A stretch of DNA of 64,000 bases from CAWJEL01 sp964647255 (GCA_964647255.1 CAZYGI010000015.1:4183-68182); one strand, 5' to 3'; positions 54,343 through 63,814 are shown, counted from the stretch's first letter. Notes: a model not told the origin generated them from the letters alone. A program made the numbers and translations.

Positions 54343-57141
54343 ATGGCTGAGAATCTCTTGACTGCTTACTGTGTCCGTTGTCGGACGATGCGTCCGATGC
54401 GGGACGCACACCCTGTTTGGCTTGCTAACGGCCGCGCGGCCGCGCGCGGCCTCTGTCCTGAATGCGGGGCCACACTGATGAAGCTCGGCGCGACCGCCGA
54501 GCATGATTCGCTCCCCAAGCCGGTGCTGTCTGAGGCCGAGGCGAAGGTTAAGGCCGAGGCCAGGACCAAGGCGAAGGCTGCGGCCAAAGCCGGGCCGGCT
54601 CCTGCCGATGTCTCGGCGCCCCTCACCGCACCGGTGTCTGCGTACTGCCTCACATGCAAGACGTCGCGGCCACTGGCCCAGGGCCGGGCCATCTTCATGG
54701 CAAATGCACGGCCCGCTGCCGAGGGCGTCTGCCCGGAGTGCGGCACGCGACTGTTCAAGATCGGAGCGACCCCGGATCATGTCGGGCTGCCGCAGCCGGT
54801 AGCCGAGGGCAAGGCCAAGGTTAAGGCTGAGGTCAAGGCCGAGACGAAGGTTGTGGGCAAGGCGAAGCCCGGCGCCAAGGGTCGTGACGCGGGCGAGGCT
54901 CCCGTCAGGTCGCACAGCTTTCACTCGACGCCCGGCGCCAAGCTGGTGATCGTCGAGTCGCCCGCGAAGGCGCGCACCGTGGGCCGCTTCCTCGGCCGCG
55001 GATACGACGTGAAGGCCTCGGTCGGCCACGTGCGCGATCTGCTGCGCTCGCAGCTTTCGGTGGATATCGAACACGGCTTTGCTCCGAAATATCGGGTGCC
55101 GGATGATAAGAAGGAGATCGTCAAGAACCTGAAAGCCGCGGCCGCCACGGCGAGTGAGGTCTATCTCGCCACCGACCCGGACCGCGAGGGCGAGGCGATC
55201 GCCTGGCATCTGATGGAGGCGGCCGGCATCGCGCCCGAGCGCGCCCGCCGCGTGGTCTTTCATGAGATCACGAACAATGCCATCACTGAGGCCTTCAGCC
55301 ACAGTCGGGATATTGACATGCGGCTCGTGGATGCTCAGCAGGCGCGCCGCATCCTCGACCGCCTGGTCGGCTACCAGGTCAGCCCGCTGCTGTGGGAGCG
55401 CGTCAAAGGCCGGCTTTCGGCGGGCCGCGTGCAGTCCGTGGCGTTGCGCTTGATCGTCGAGCGTGAGCGGGAGGTCACGGCCTTTGTTCCGGTAGAGTAT
55501 TGGTCGCTGGACGCCGAGTTGGCGCAGCAGACCACGCGCGGCCAGGCGATGCGGCCGAGCTTCCTGGCGCGGCTGGTGCGCATCCGCAAGGCGGAGGTGG
55601 ACCTCCGGAATCGCGCCGACGCCGAAGCGGTCGTGGCCGATCTGGCCGGGGCGGCGTACTTGGTCGCGGCGGTGAAGCGCGGCGAGCGCCGGCGCAGGCC
55701 GAATCCGCCGTTCACCACCAGCACGATGCAGCAGGACGCGGCCGCGAAGTTGGGCCTGACGGCCGCGCGAACGATGCGGCTGGCGCAGGATCTCTACGAG
55801 GGGATAGACACCGGCGAGGGCGGCGCGGTGGGCCTGATCACCTATATGCGCACCGACAGCGTCAACATCGCTAAGGAGGCCCAGGTCGAGGCGCGCGCCC
55901 TGATCGCCGAGCAGTTCGGCCCCGAGTATGTGCCGCCCGAGCCGAACGTGTATCGGGTGCGTGCCAAGAACGCCCAGGAGGCGCACGAGGCGATCCGTCC
56001 GACCTCGGTCTATCGCAGCCCGGCCTCGCTGCGCGGCAAGCTGTCACCGGAGCAGTTCCGTCTCTACGAGTTGATCTGGCAGCGTTTCGTCGCCAGCCAG
56101 ATGACCGCAGCGGTGTACGATACCCTGACGGTGGACGTGGAGGCCGGCAAGCCGGCCGAAGTGGAGCGCCCCTATCTCTTCCGCGCCAGCGGCTCAACGG
56201 TGCGCTTCCCTGGCTTCCTGGCCGTTTATGCGGGCGGCGCGTCGGGTCCGGCCGAGGAGGGAGCGGGCAAGGCCGCGGGCGAAGACGATGGCGCGTCCGG
56301 CAAGGGGAACGGCGGCGAAAACAGCAGCGCCGCGTGGGAGAACGGGGACGCAGCCGCGCCGACCACGCCGATGTTGGCGCTGTTGGCGAAGGGCGAACCC
56401 CTCGATCTGTTGCGCCTGCTGCCGGAGCAGCATTTCACCCAGCCGCCGCCGCGCTACACCGAAGCGTCGCTGGTCAAGGCGCTTGAAGAGTACGGGATCG
56501 GCCGGCCCAGCACGTATGCCGCCATCATCTCGACGATCCTTGAGCGGGGCTACGTCGAGCGCAAGGACAAGAAACTCACCCCGACCGACCTGGGCTTCAC
56601 CGTCAACGACCTGCTGGTGAAATACTTCGATCGCGTCTTCAACGTCGGTTTTACGGCCGGCATGGAGGAGCACCTGGACGCCATCTCGCGCGGCGAGGAG
56701 GCGATGACGCCGGTCCTGGGCGACTTTTACGCTTTCTTCGCGCCGCAACTGGCGGAAGCCGAGCGCAGCATGGAGAAGGTCTCGCTTGCGCCGGAGCAGA
56801 TCGGCGAGCCATGCCCCGACTGCGGGGGGGATCTGGTGCTAAAGCTGGGTCGGTTCGGCAAGTTCATCGGCTGCGCCAACTATCCGGCGTGCCGTTACAC
56901 CCGGCCGTTGGCGAACAAGATCGGCGTGCCCTGTCCGAAGGATGGCGGCCAGTTGTTGGAGCGCCGCAGCAAGCGCGGCCGGGTCTTCTACGGGTGCGCT
57001 AACTACCCGAACTGCGATTTTACGTCTTGGAAGCGACCGTTGTCGCAGCCCTGCCCGCACTGCCAGGGGCTGATGGTGGCTGCTGCCAAGGACGTCGCCG
57101 AGTGCACGGTCTGTGGGCGGCGGACCAAGTCCACAGAGTAG
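54343..57141 (+). CDS. topA: DNA topoisomerase I with N-terminal zinc ribbons
   Basis: TopA (932 residues) relaxes negative supercoils by single-strand breakage. The Toprim domain starts near residue 203 (KLVIVESPAKARTVGRFLG; acidic residues in ATDPDREGEAIAWHL), the catalytic tyrosine is Tyr501 in GLITYMRTDSVNI, and three C-terminal zinc-finger modules close it (CPDCGGDLVLKLGRFGKFIGCANYPAC, then two more). Unlike textbook TopA, two extra Cys4 ribbons occupy residues about 8-50 and 100-145 (YCVRCRTMRPM, CPECGATLMKLG; YCLTCKTSRPL, CPECGTRLFKIG), separated by Lys/Ala-rich linkers. A low-complexity acidic insert lies at about 628-665. Confidence 0.94.
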   Translation: MAENLLTAYCVRCRTMRPMRDAHPVWLANGRAAARGLCPECGATLMKLGATAEHDSLPKPVLSEAEAKVKAEARTKAKAAAKAGPAPADVSAPLTAPVSAYCLTCKTSRPLAQGRAIFMANARPAAEGVCPECGTRLFKIGATPDHVGLPQPVAEGKAKVKAEVKAETKVVGKAKPGAKGRDAGEAPVRSHSFHSTPGAKLVIVESPAKARTVGRFLGRGYDVKASVGHVRDLLRSQLSVDIEHGFAPKYRVPDDKKEIVKNLKAAAATASEVYLATDPDREGEAIAWHLMEAAGIAPERARRVVFHEITNNAITEAFSHSRDIDMRLVDAQQARRILDRLVGYQVSPLLWERVKGRLSAGRVQSVALRLIVEREREVTAFVPVEYWSLDAELAQQTTRGQAMRPSFLARLVRIRKAEVDLRNRADAEAVVADLAGAAYLVAAVKRGERRRRPNPPFTTSTMQQDAAAKLGLTAARTMRLAQDLYEGIDTGEGGAVGLITYMRTDSVNIAKEAQVEARALIAEQFGPEYVPPEPNVYRVRAKNAQEAHEAIRPTSVYRSPASLRGKLSPEQFRLYELIWQRFVASQMTAAVYDTLTVDVEAGKPAEVERPYLFRASGSTVRFPGFLAVYAGGASGPAEEGAGKAAGEDDGASGKGNGGENSSAAWENGDAAAPTTPMLALLAKGEPLDLLRLLPEQHFTQPPPRYTEASLVKALEEYGIGRPSTYAAIISTILERGYVERKDKKLTPTDLGFTVNDLLVKYFDRVFNVGFTAGMEEHLDAISRGEEAMTPVLGDFYAFFAPQLAEAERSMEKVSLAPEQIGEPCPDCGGDLVLKLGRFGKFIGCANYPACRYTRPLANKIGVPCPKDGGQLLERRSKRGRVFYGCANYPNCDFTSWKRPLSQPCPHCQGLMVAAAKDVAECTVCGRRTKSTE

Positions 57142-57162
57142 CCCGGCAGCCAGGATCGCCTT

Positions 57163-58080
57163 GTGGAAGCCGACCTCGACCGGTACATCAAGCATTTGAT
57201 CGCCGAAAAGAATGCGTCACCGCACACGGTGAGCAACTATCGGCGCGAGATCGCGCAGTTCATGGGCTTTGCGCGCGAACACAGCGTGACGGCGTGGACC
57301 GACGTGACGCCGGCGCTCCTGCGCCAGTGGCTCGCAGCGCTGCATGCGGTCGGCTACGTCAAAGCAAGCGTGGTGCGCCGTATCTCAGAGTTGCGCGCCT
57401 TTTACGCCTATCTGCGCGTGATCGAACGCGTGCCGGCGAATCCGGTGCAGGCGATTTTGGCGCCGAAGCTGCCGCAGCGCCTGCCCCGGCCGCTGGCCCG
57501 TGAGGAGATTGACCGGCTGCTCGACGCGCCCGATCCCGCTACGCCGCAGGGACAGCGGGATCGGGCGATGTTGGAAATGCTCTACGCAGGAGGGCTGCGC
57601 GTCAGTGAGCTGCTTGGACTGGATGTCGGCGATGTGGATCTGGCGCAGGGCCAGGTGCGCGTCCTGGGAAAAGGCGCTAAGGAGCGGATCGCACTGCTTG
57701 GTCAACCCGCAGTCCGTGCGCTGCGCACTTACCTGGAGGTCGGGCGGCCGCAGTTGCTGCCGGCCGAGCGCGGCGGCCGTTCGCCGCGGCGCGTGGACGC
57801 GCTATTCCTGAATCGTTTCGGGGCGCGCCTGTCCGTCAGCATGTTCACCCGGTCGGTGGGTGACTACGCGGCCGCAGCCGGTATCGAGCACCAGGTGACG
57901 CCGCACATGTTGCGCCACAGCTTCGCCACGCATCTGCTCGACGGCGGCGCCGACCTCCGGGTCGTGCAGGAGTTGCTCGGCCATGAGCTGGCCGCAACAA
58001 CACAGATTTACACCCAGGTCAGCCAGAACCAGCTCAGAGAGACCGTTTTGAAAGCCCATCCGCGGGCTCATAAATCATGA
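57163..58080 (+). CDS. xerC: Tyrosine recombinase XerC/XerD-like
   Basis: A 305-residue tyrosine recombinase with an N-terminal SAM-like DNA-binding domain and a catalytic domain showing LYAGGLRVSELLGL (Arg), GKGAKERI (Lys), HMLRHSFATHLL (His-x-x-Arg), LLGHELAATTQIYTQV (His and the Tyr nucleophile). These fit the chromosome-dimer resolution recombinases, and its place behind topA in a housekeeping operon argues against an island integrase. GTG start at 57163 with AGGA upstream. XerC versus XerD cannot be told. Confidence 0.92.
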   Translation: MEADLDRYIKHLIAEKNASPHTVSNYRREIAQFMGFAREHSVTAWTDVTPALLRQWLAALHAVGYVKASVVRRISELRAFYAYLRVIERVPANPVQAILAPKLPQRLPRPLAREEIDRLLDAPDPATPQGQRDRAMLEMLYAGGLRVSELLGLDVGDVDLAQGQVRVLGKGAKERIALLGQPAVRALRTYLEVGRPQLLPAERGGRSPRRVDALFLNRFGARLSVSMFTRSVGDYAAAAGIEHQVTPHMLRHSFATHLLDGGADLRVVQELLGHELAATTQIYTQVSQNQLRETVLKAHPRAHKS

Positions 58081-59213
58081 AGAGCAAACACGAGGTGACA
58101 ATGTCGCACACGTCTGTTCCGTCTCGTCTTGCCCGGTTGCGGGCCGTCCTCCCGGAGCTCGGGGCCGATGGTTTGCTGGTCAGCCAGCCGGAGAACCGTT
58201 CTTACCTGAGCGGGTTTCGGGGATCCACCGGGCTGCTGCTGATCACCGCGGACGCCGCGCTGCTGGCAACAGATTTTCGCTACTTTGATCAGGTTGGACT
58301 GGAGGCGCCGGACTTCGAGTTGGTGAAGGTCACGACCACCTACCCCGCGGCCGTGGGCGAGATGATCGGTCGGGCCGGGGTGAGGCGGCTGGCTTTCGAA
58401 TCCGATCATGCCACCTTCGCCGATGTCCAGGATTGGTCCAAGGCCGCGCCCGAAGTGGAGTGGGCGCCGTCGAAGGGCGCCGTCCTTGGGCTGCGCGCAG
58501 TTAAGGACACAGACGAGCTGGCGACTCTGAAGGACGCGATCGCCCTTGCCGATGAGGCGCTGGCGGTTGGCCTGTCACAGGCCGCGCCGGGCATGACCGA
58601 GCTTGAGCTGTCCTGGATCATCGAAAGCTACATGCGGACGCACGGCGCCGAGGGGGTCGCTTTCGAGCTGATCATCGCATGTGGGCCGAACGGCGCGCGG
58701 CCCCACGCCCGTGCGAGCGACGCGCGCCTGGTCGCCGGCGAGCCGATTGTGATTGATATGGGAGCTCGCGTCAACGGGTACAACTCGGACCTCACCCGCA
58801 CCGTCTGTCTCGGCGAGCCCAACGACCCCGATAAGTTCTGGACGGTTTACGACACGGTGCTCAAGGCGCAGTTGGCCGCCGAGGCCGCGCTGCGCCCCGG
58901 CCTGAACGGGCAGGAGATTGACGCCATCGCGCGCGGCGTCATCGCCGAGGCGGGTTACGGCGACTACTTCGGGCACGGGCTGGGCCACGGCGTTGGCCTG
59001 GTAGTTCACGAGGAGCCGCGGATGGGGCGCATCTCCGGCAGCCCGTTGGTCGCCGGGCAACTGGTGACCATCGAGCCGGGCATCTATCTTCCCGGTTGGG
59101 GCGGCGTGCGCATCGAAGACATCGCGTTGCTCACAGAAAACGGCGCCGACGTCTTGACACGGGCGCCGAAGGAGCCGATAATCAGGCCAACTGTCGGTTC
59201 GGTGATCAAGTAG
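58077..59213 (+). CDS. pepP: M24 family Xaa-Pro peptidase
   Basis: A 378-residue pita-bread metallopeptidase that removes N-terminal residues before proline. A creatinase-like N-terminal domain (about 1-130) precedes the catalytic domain with the metal ligands in VIDMGARVNGYNSDLTRT (Asp, Asp), GHGLGHGVGLVVHEEP (His), TIEPGIYLPGWGGVRIED (Glu, Glu). The ATG at 58077 overlaps the xerC stop by four bases; an ATG at 58101 preceded by GAGGTG is an equally good start. Xaa-Pro dipeptidase is the main alternative function. Confidence 0.92.
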   Translation: MKSKHEVTMSHTSVPSRLARLRAVLPELGADGLLVSQPENRSYLSGFRGSTGLLLITADAALLATDFRYFDQVGLEAPDFELVKVTTTYPAAVGEMIGRAGVRRLAFESDHATFADVQDWSKAAPEVEWAPSKGAVLGLRAVKDTDELATLKDAIALADEALAVGLSQAAPGMTELELSWIIESYMRTHGAEGVAFELIIACGPNGARPHARASDARLVAGEPIVIDMGARVNGYNSDLTRTVCLGEPNDPDKFWTVYDTVLKAQLAAEAALRPGLNGQEIDAIARGVIAEAGYGDYFGHGLGHGVGLVVHEEPRMGRISGSPLVAGQLVTIEPGIYLPGWGGVRIEDIALLTENGADVLTRAPKEPIIRPTVGSVIK

Positions 59214-59235
59214 GCATCTTTCGGAGGAGAGGAAC

Positions 59236-60549
59236 ATGGTCGAGCAGTCCAGCAACACACGTCCCGCGTACTTTTGGCCGCTGCTTGCCTTGATTGCAGG
59301 CATCGTGGTCGGTTTGATCATCGGCTGGGGCATCTGGCCGGTGAGCTACAAGAACACCCTGCCCCAGGATTTGCGCTCGGCCGAACGCGATCAGTATCTC
59401 GCCATGGTCGCCGAGTCGTATGCCGCGAACAACAATCTGCCGCTGGCGCAGGAGCGAACGCAAACCTGGTCGCGCGAGGAGCTGGCGAAGGCGCTGGCGA
59501 ATTTGCAGGCCCGGCTGGAGAGCACCGATGCCAGGCAGGCGGCGAATGTTGAGGCGTTGGGGGCCGGTTTGAATCTGAGATCGGCGGTCGCCCAGCCGGC
59601 GTCCGGGGCCGCCCCGGCTAAGTCGGCGCGCTTCCCGTGGAAGGCGGTGTTCACATCGCTGCTCTGGGTGCTCCTGGCGTTGATCGGGATCGTCGGGCTG
59701 GCGTGGCTGTTCATGAAGTGGCGCGCGGCGCGCAATCGGCCGGTGACGCCTGCCATCACGAGCGTCCCGGCCCCGGCCCCTGCCCCAAGCGCCAGCATCC
59801 CGGCCCCAGCGCAGCCTATGGCCGGGACGACGCCGCGCTCGGCTGAGGAGATCGCCCGTCAGGCCAAGAGCACGTGGCCGCTGCCTGCCGCCGCACCGGA
59901 TTTGTGGACGACCGAGTCCGAGGCCGAACCTGCATTCGGTGCGGACGCGAGCGAAAAGACCAGCATCCCGTCGGCGCCTTCCGCTGCCCGCGAGGTCTGG
60001 ACTGCCGCACCGGCTTCCGCCGCGCCCGCAGTGTCGCCCACGCCGGCTCCCGTGCGCCCTGCCGCGCCGCCCGCTGAGCCGCAGCGCCGGCCGGCCGTCC
60101 CGGCCCCTGCCGCTGGCCCGACATTCACCAAGATCGGCGATTATGTGGCAATCTATCAAATGGGCGAGCCGGACTACGACGAAGCGTTTGACATCAACGA
60201 CGCAGTGGACGGCTACATGGGGCAGTGTGCGCTGCAGTTGAGCGACCCGACCGGCCGCAACCGGGATCAGGCCGACTCATTGCAGGCCTGGCTGTGGGAT
60301 AGCAGCGACCCCGACACAAAGACCATCGTGCTGATGAGCGAAGGAAAGTATCGCGATACGGCGCGGCGCTCCGAAGTGGCGGGCGCCAATCCGGTCATTC
60401 AGGTCCGTCCCGGCGCGGAGTTCGAGTTGGAGAGCCACGATCTGCTGCTGCGTGGCCGGGTGGAAAAGGCCGACTACACCGACCAGGACCCGCCGCGCGG
60501 CATCTTTGCCGAGCTCCAGTTGCGGATGCAGGTGTATCGGAAGGGATAA
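59236..60549 (+). CDS. Conserved two-helix membrane protein of unknown function
   Basis: A 437-residue protein with two membrane helices (about 12-36 and 138-160), separated by a helical, charged segment (about 45-115). A long Pro/Ala/Ser-rich stretch (165-295) leads to a compact C-terminal domain (about 296-437) beginning FTKIGDYVAIYQMGEPDYDEAFDI and ending LLLRGRVEKADYTDQDPP, which has mixed beta character. I do not recognise it; the Pro-rich tether suggests the C-terminal domain works at a distance from the membrane. It follows pepP by 22 bp with GGAGGAG upstream of the ATG, so it is likely the last gene of the dprA operon. Confidence 0.8.
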   Translation: MVEQSSNTRPAYFWPLLALIAGIVVGLIIGWGIWPVSYKNTLPQDLRSAERDQYLAMVAESYAANNNLPLAQERTQTWSREELAKALANLQARLESTDARQAANVEALGAGLNLRSAVAQPASGAAPAKSARFPWKAVFTSLLWVLLALIGIVGLAWLFMKWRAARNRPVTPAITSVPAPAPAPSASIPAPAQPMAGTTPRSAEEIARQAKSTWPLPAAAPDLWTTESEAEPAFGADASEKTSIPSAPSAAREVWTAAPASAAPAVSPTPAPVRPAAPPAEPQRRPAVPAPAAGPTFTKIGDYVAIYQMGEPDYDEAFDINDAVDGYMGQCALQLSDPTGRNRDQADSLQAWLWDSSDPDTKTIVLMSEGKYRDTARRSEVAGANPVIQVRPGAEFELESHDLLLRGRVEKADYTDQDPPRGIFAELQLRMQVYRKG

Positions 60550-60557
60550 GGGCGATA

Positions 60558-60592
60558 GGGTATTTTGGGCGGCAGTGCCGCCCAAAATACCC
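60558..60592. terminator. Bidirectional terminator
   Basis: A perfect inverted repeat with 17-bp arms around a single base (60558-60574 and 60576-60592). Each arm contains an A/T tract next to GGGCGGCA, so it works in both directions. It separates convergent genes. Confidence 0.85.
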
Positions 60593-60600
60593 TTCTTGCA

Positions 60601-61761
60601 CTATACGCGCGCTTCCGGGTCGAACAGCCGCTTGTGCTCCAGGATGGCGTAGCGATCGGTCATCCCTGCGACATAATCGCATAGCACCCGGTGCAGCGAG
60701 TCCGGGCCGCGCGCGATGCGCTCCTGGATGTCCAGGGGCAGTTGCCTCGGCTCCTCCAGGTACGCGCCGAAGATTGCCGTGAGCATGTGGTTCGCCTTGT
60801 ACGCCATTCGCATGACGCGCGGGTGGTGATAGAAGTTCGCCAGCAGGAACGCCTTCAGCTCGCGGTTCATCTCGAGGGTCTCGGCCGAAAAAGCCGCCAC
60901 GTTCCTGCCAACTTCCCGCACGTCTTCCACAGACGCGGCCTTGATCTCCGCCAGGTTCTCCGCCGTCGCCGTAATCGCGTCCGTGATCTCGATCCCGATC
61001 AGCCTGCGGATAGCGCGCGTGCGCAGTTGATCATCCAGCCGGCAGGCGAAATCCTCGCGCAGCGTCCCCATCACCGCCTTCCAGACGCCCAGCTCGCGCA
61101 CGGCCAGCGGGTCCAGCAGACCGCTGCGCAGTCCGTCCTCCAGATCGGCGGCGTTGTAGGCGATCTCGTCCGCCAGGTTGGCGATCTGGCATTCCAGGGA
61201 ACCGGCCTTCTCCGGCTCATAGCCGGCGGCATCGGTCACATCGTAATCTGTGTCGTGCTTCACCAGCCCCTCGCGCACCTCGTAGGTCAGGTTCAGCCCT
61301 GGAAACTCGACGTAACGATCCTCCAACAGCGTCACGATCCGCATCGTTTGGCGCTGGTGGTCGAACCCGCCGTGTTCGCGCATGAGTTGGCTCAAGGTCT
61401 GCTCACCGGTGTGGCCGAACGCCGGGTGCCCCAGGTCGTGCGCCAGGCAGATGGCTTCCGTTAGGTCCTCGTTGGCGCCGAGCGCGCGGGCCATGCTGCG
61501 ACCGATCTGCGCCACCTCAATGGTGTGGGTCAGCCGGTTGCGGTAGTGGTCACCCTCGTGGTAGACGAAAACCTGGGTCTTATAATCGAGGCGGCGGAAC
61601 GCCGCGGTGTGGATGATCCGGTCCCGGTCGCGCTGGAAAGCGGTCCGGTAGGCGTGCTCCTCCTCCGGGTGTTCGCGGCCGCGGCTGGCGCCGCTCGCCA
61701 TCGCGTAGGGCGCTAGCGCTGCCCGTTCGCGGGCTTCACACTCTTCACGGCTCAGAAACAT
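60601..61761 (-). CDS. dgt: Deoxyguanosinetriphosphate triphosphohydrolase-like HD protein
   Basis: A 386-residue HD-domain dNTP triphosphohydrolase, cleaving dGTP (and often other dNTPs) to nucleoside and triphosphate. Metal ligands are in RLTHTIEVAQIG (His) and CLAHDLGHPAFGHTGE (His-Asp), with a further Asp in ANLADEIAYNAADLEDG. The N-terminus AFQRDRDRIIHTAAFRRLDYKTQVF is the family signature. Length fits the shorter Dgt type. GCGGAGG lies five bases before the ATG, and an extended -10 (TGATATAAT, 61798-61790) upstream. It is monocistronic. Confidence 0.93.
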   Translation of the reverse strand: MFLSREECEARERAALAPYAMASGASRGREHPEEEHAYRTAFQRDRDRIIHTAAFRRLDYKTQVFVYHEGDHYRNRLTHTIEVAQIGRSMARALGANEDLTEAICLAHDLGHPAFGHTGEQTLSQLMREHGGFDHQRQTMRIVTLLEDRYVEFPGLNLTYEVREGLVKHDTDYDVTDAAGYEPEKAGSLECQIANLADEIAYNAADLEDGLRSGLLDPLAVRELGVWKAVMGTLREDFACRLDDQLRTRAIRRLIGIEITDAITATAENLAEIKAASVEDVREVGRNVAAFSAETLEMNRELKAFLLANFYHHPRVMRMAYKANHMLTAIFGAYLEEPRQLPLDIQERIARGPDSLHRVLCDYVAGMTDRYAILEHKRLFDPEARV

Positions 61762-61789
61762 GGCAGCCTCCGCAAGTCAGGATACCCCG

Positions 61790-61798
61790 ATTATATCA
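61790..61798 (-). promoter_or_regulatory. Extended -10 promoter for dgt
   Basis: TGATATAAT on the minus strand, a perfect TATAAT (61795-61790) with the TGn extension; 28 bp before the start codon. Confidence 0.6.
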
Positions 61799-61936
61799 CG
61801 TTACCCGGCAGTTGGAAGCACGGCGCACGGCGGCGGGAGACGGGCCCTGTGCCGGTCTCGGCGCCGATCTCTGTGAAGCCGGCATGCCCCCGAGAGTGGT
61901 ATGGTTTCAGGGGCAGGTCTGTCGTTCTTGAGACAT

Positions 61937-61965
61937 TTGACGGTGCGATCGGCCGGTGCTATACT
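61937..61965 (+). promoter_or_regulatory. Promoter for the serS T-box leader
   Basis: TTGACG (61937-61942), 17-base spacer, TATACT (61960-61965). Transcription should start near 61972, about 400 bases before serS. Between this and dgt (61799-61936) I see nothing else. Confidence 0.75.
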
Positions 61966-61971
61966 TCGCCC

Positions 61972-62284
61972 CGATACGTAAGGCGTTGACGGAGACAAGT
62001 AAGCAGCGGTCATCCCACCAGAGATCTGCCGGGCGGTGCAAGGCAGAGGGGACTGCGTCGAAATCCACTCCCGAGCCGCGACCAGGAAATCAAGCCGGCG
62101 GGTGAGTCTCCGGCGAGAGTATTGGTCGTCGCTTGGCCCCCGTTAGCGGGCCAGAAGTCGGTCGTCGCAAGGCGCGACTTCGTAAGGTTGCAGCCGTGAG
62201 GCGCGACGAATCCAGGGTGGCACCACGGGCGCCCCTCGTCCCTGGCCTGTCTTGATGGCAGGCGCGGACGGGGGTGTTTTTTGT
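61972..62284 (+). promoter_or_regulatory. Serine-specific T-box riboswitch with terminator
   Basis: A long leader before serS. The T-box sequence AGGGTGGCACCACGG is at 62214-62228. The specifier region reads GAAATCCACT, giving a Ser codon TCC (62065-62067) followed by AC as in known T-boxes. The terminator (62230-62284) has a stem CCCCTCGTCC/GGACGGGGG and T6. Uncharged tRNA-Ser should bind the specifier and T-box and let transcription continue into serS. Confidence 0.9.
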
Positions 62285-62371
62285 GTTACGGACGATGGCC
62301 ATAGATCATAGACGATGATCAGCGGTCTATCATCCAACATTCGGTGTCAATAGTCGGCTAGCGGAGGAATC

Positions 62372-63652
62372 ATGCTGGATATTAGATTCATGCGGGAGAA
62401 CCCGGAGACGGTGCTGGCGGCGATGGCCGTTTTGGGCGCTACGGATGCGCCGGTGGCGGACGCGCTGGCGCTGGACGAGCGGCGGCGCGCGATCCTGCAA
62501 GAGGTGGAAGCGCTGCGGGCCGAGCGCAACGCCGGCTCGAAGCAGATCGGCCAGCTCATGCGCGAGGGCAAGCGGACTGAGGGACAGGCCATGCAGGCGC
62601 ACATGGGGCAGATCGGCGATCAGATCAAGGCGCTGGACGAGGAACTGACGCAGGTTGAGGCGCGGCTGGGCGATGCGATGCTGCGTATCCCCAATCTGCC
62701 GCACCCCAGCGTGCCGGTCGGCAAGGACGACACGGAGAATCTCATCGTGCGCGTCGAGGGCCAGGTGCGCCAGTTTGACTTTCAGCCCGCGCCGCACTGG
62801 GATCTGGGCGTGGCACTCGGCATCATTGACTTCGATCGTGGGGTCAAGCTGAGCGGCACGCGTTTCTATGTGCTGAAAGGCGCGGGCGCCCGGCTCCAGC
62901 GGGCGTTGATCGCCTGGATGCTCGATCTGCACACCCAGAAGCACGGCTATACCGAAGTCGCCCCACCGTACATGGTCAAGTCGGAGATCCTGGTGGGCAC
63001 CGGCAACCTGCCGAAGTTTGGGGACAACCTTTACCACGACGCGGAGGAGGACTTCTGGTGGATTCCGACGGCCGAGGTGCCGGTGACTAACCTCTACCGC
63101 GACGAGATCCTCGACGGGGAACGGCTGCCGATCTATCACGTGGCGTACACGCCCTGCTTCCGCCGCGAGAAGATGGCGTCGGGCCGCGATGTGCGCGGCA
63201 TCAAACGCGGCCATCAGTTTGACAAGGTGGAGATGGTCAAGTTCGTCCGGCCCGAAACCTCGATGGCCGAGCTGGCATTGCTGGTGGACAACGCCGAAGA
63301 TGTCTGCCGCGGGCTGGGGATCCCGTATCGCGTCGTGCAGATGTGCACCGGCGATCTGAGCTTCTCGGCCGCGGTTAAATATGACCTGGAAGTGTGGGCG
63401 CCGGGGTGTGAAGAGTGGCTGGAGGTTAGCTCGTGCAGCAATTTCATGGACTTCCAGGCGCGCCGCGCTAACATCCGCTACCGGCCTGAGCCTGGCGCTA
63501 AGCCGGAGTACGTCCACACCCTGAACGGTTCGGGGCTGGCGCTGCCGCGGGTGATGATCGCCGTGCTGGAGACCTATCAGCAGGCCGATGGCAGCATCAC
63601 CGTGCCCGAGGTGCTGCGGCCGTACATGGGCGGCATTACTCAGATTGGATGA
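62372..63652 (+). CDS. serS: Seryl-tRNA synthetase
   Basis: SerRS (426 residues) charges tRNA-Ser with serine. A long N-terminal coiled-coil arm (about 30-105, LQEVEALRAERNAGSKQIG...) reaches the tRNA variable arm, and the class II core has motif 2 (YHVAYTPCFRREKMASGRDVRG) and motif 3 (ALPRVMIAVLETYQQADGSITVPEVLRPYMG). GGAGGA lies before the ATG. Expression is controlled by the T-box. Two tRNA-Ser genes follow. Confidence 0.97.
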   Translation: MLDIRFMRENPETVLAAMAVLGATDAPVADALALDERRRAILQEVEALRAERNAGSKQIGQLMREGKRTEGQAMQAHMGQIGDQIKALDEELTQVEARLGDAMLRIPNLPHPSVPVGKDDTENLIVRVEGQVRQFDFQPAPHWDLGVALGIIDFDRGVKLSGTRFYVLKGAGARLQRALIAWMLDLHTQKHGYTEVAPPYMVKSEILVGTGNLPKFGDNLYHDAEEDFWWIPTAEVPVTNLYRDEILDGERLPIYHVAYTPCFRREKMASGRDVRGIKRGHQFDKVEMVKFVRPETSMAELALLVDNAEDVCRGLGIPYRVVQMCTGDLSFSAAVKYDLEVWAPGCEEWLEVSSCSNFMDFQARRANIRYRPEPGAKPEYVHTLNGSGLALPRVMIAVLETYQQADGSITVPEVLRPYMGGITQIG

Positions 63653-63660
63653 GGCAGCGT

Positions 63661-63706
63661 CTTACTTTTTACCTGCACCTCAGTTGAGGTGCAGGTAAAA
63701 AGTAAG
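63661..63706. terminator. Strong bidirectional terminator after serS
   Basis: A perfect inverted repeat with 22-bp arms and a 2-base loop (63661-63682 and 63685-63706). The outer arm is T-rich one way and A-rich the other. Confidence 0.85.
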
Positions 63707-63785
63707 ATCATCACGATCAGGTTAGTCAGGTGCATCTGCGTGATCTGCGTTCCATCCCGTTCTTGCGGACAGCAAAGCCCTACTT

Positions 63786-63814
63786 TTGACAGACATCCCT
63801 CAACATGCTATACT
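63786..63814 (+). promoter_or_regulatory. Promoter for tRNA-Ser
   Basis: TTGACA (63786-63791), 17-base spacer, TATACT (63809-63814), 32 bp before the tRNA. Confidence 0.75.

Noticed and set aside
57163..58080. Integrase of the tRNA-Lys island
   Set aside because: It lies 14 kb outside the island in a conserved housekeeping operon and has XerC/D length and motifs.
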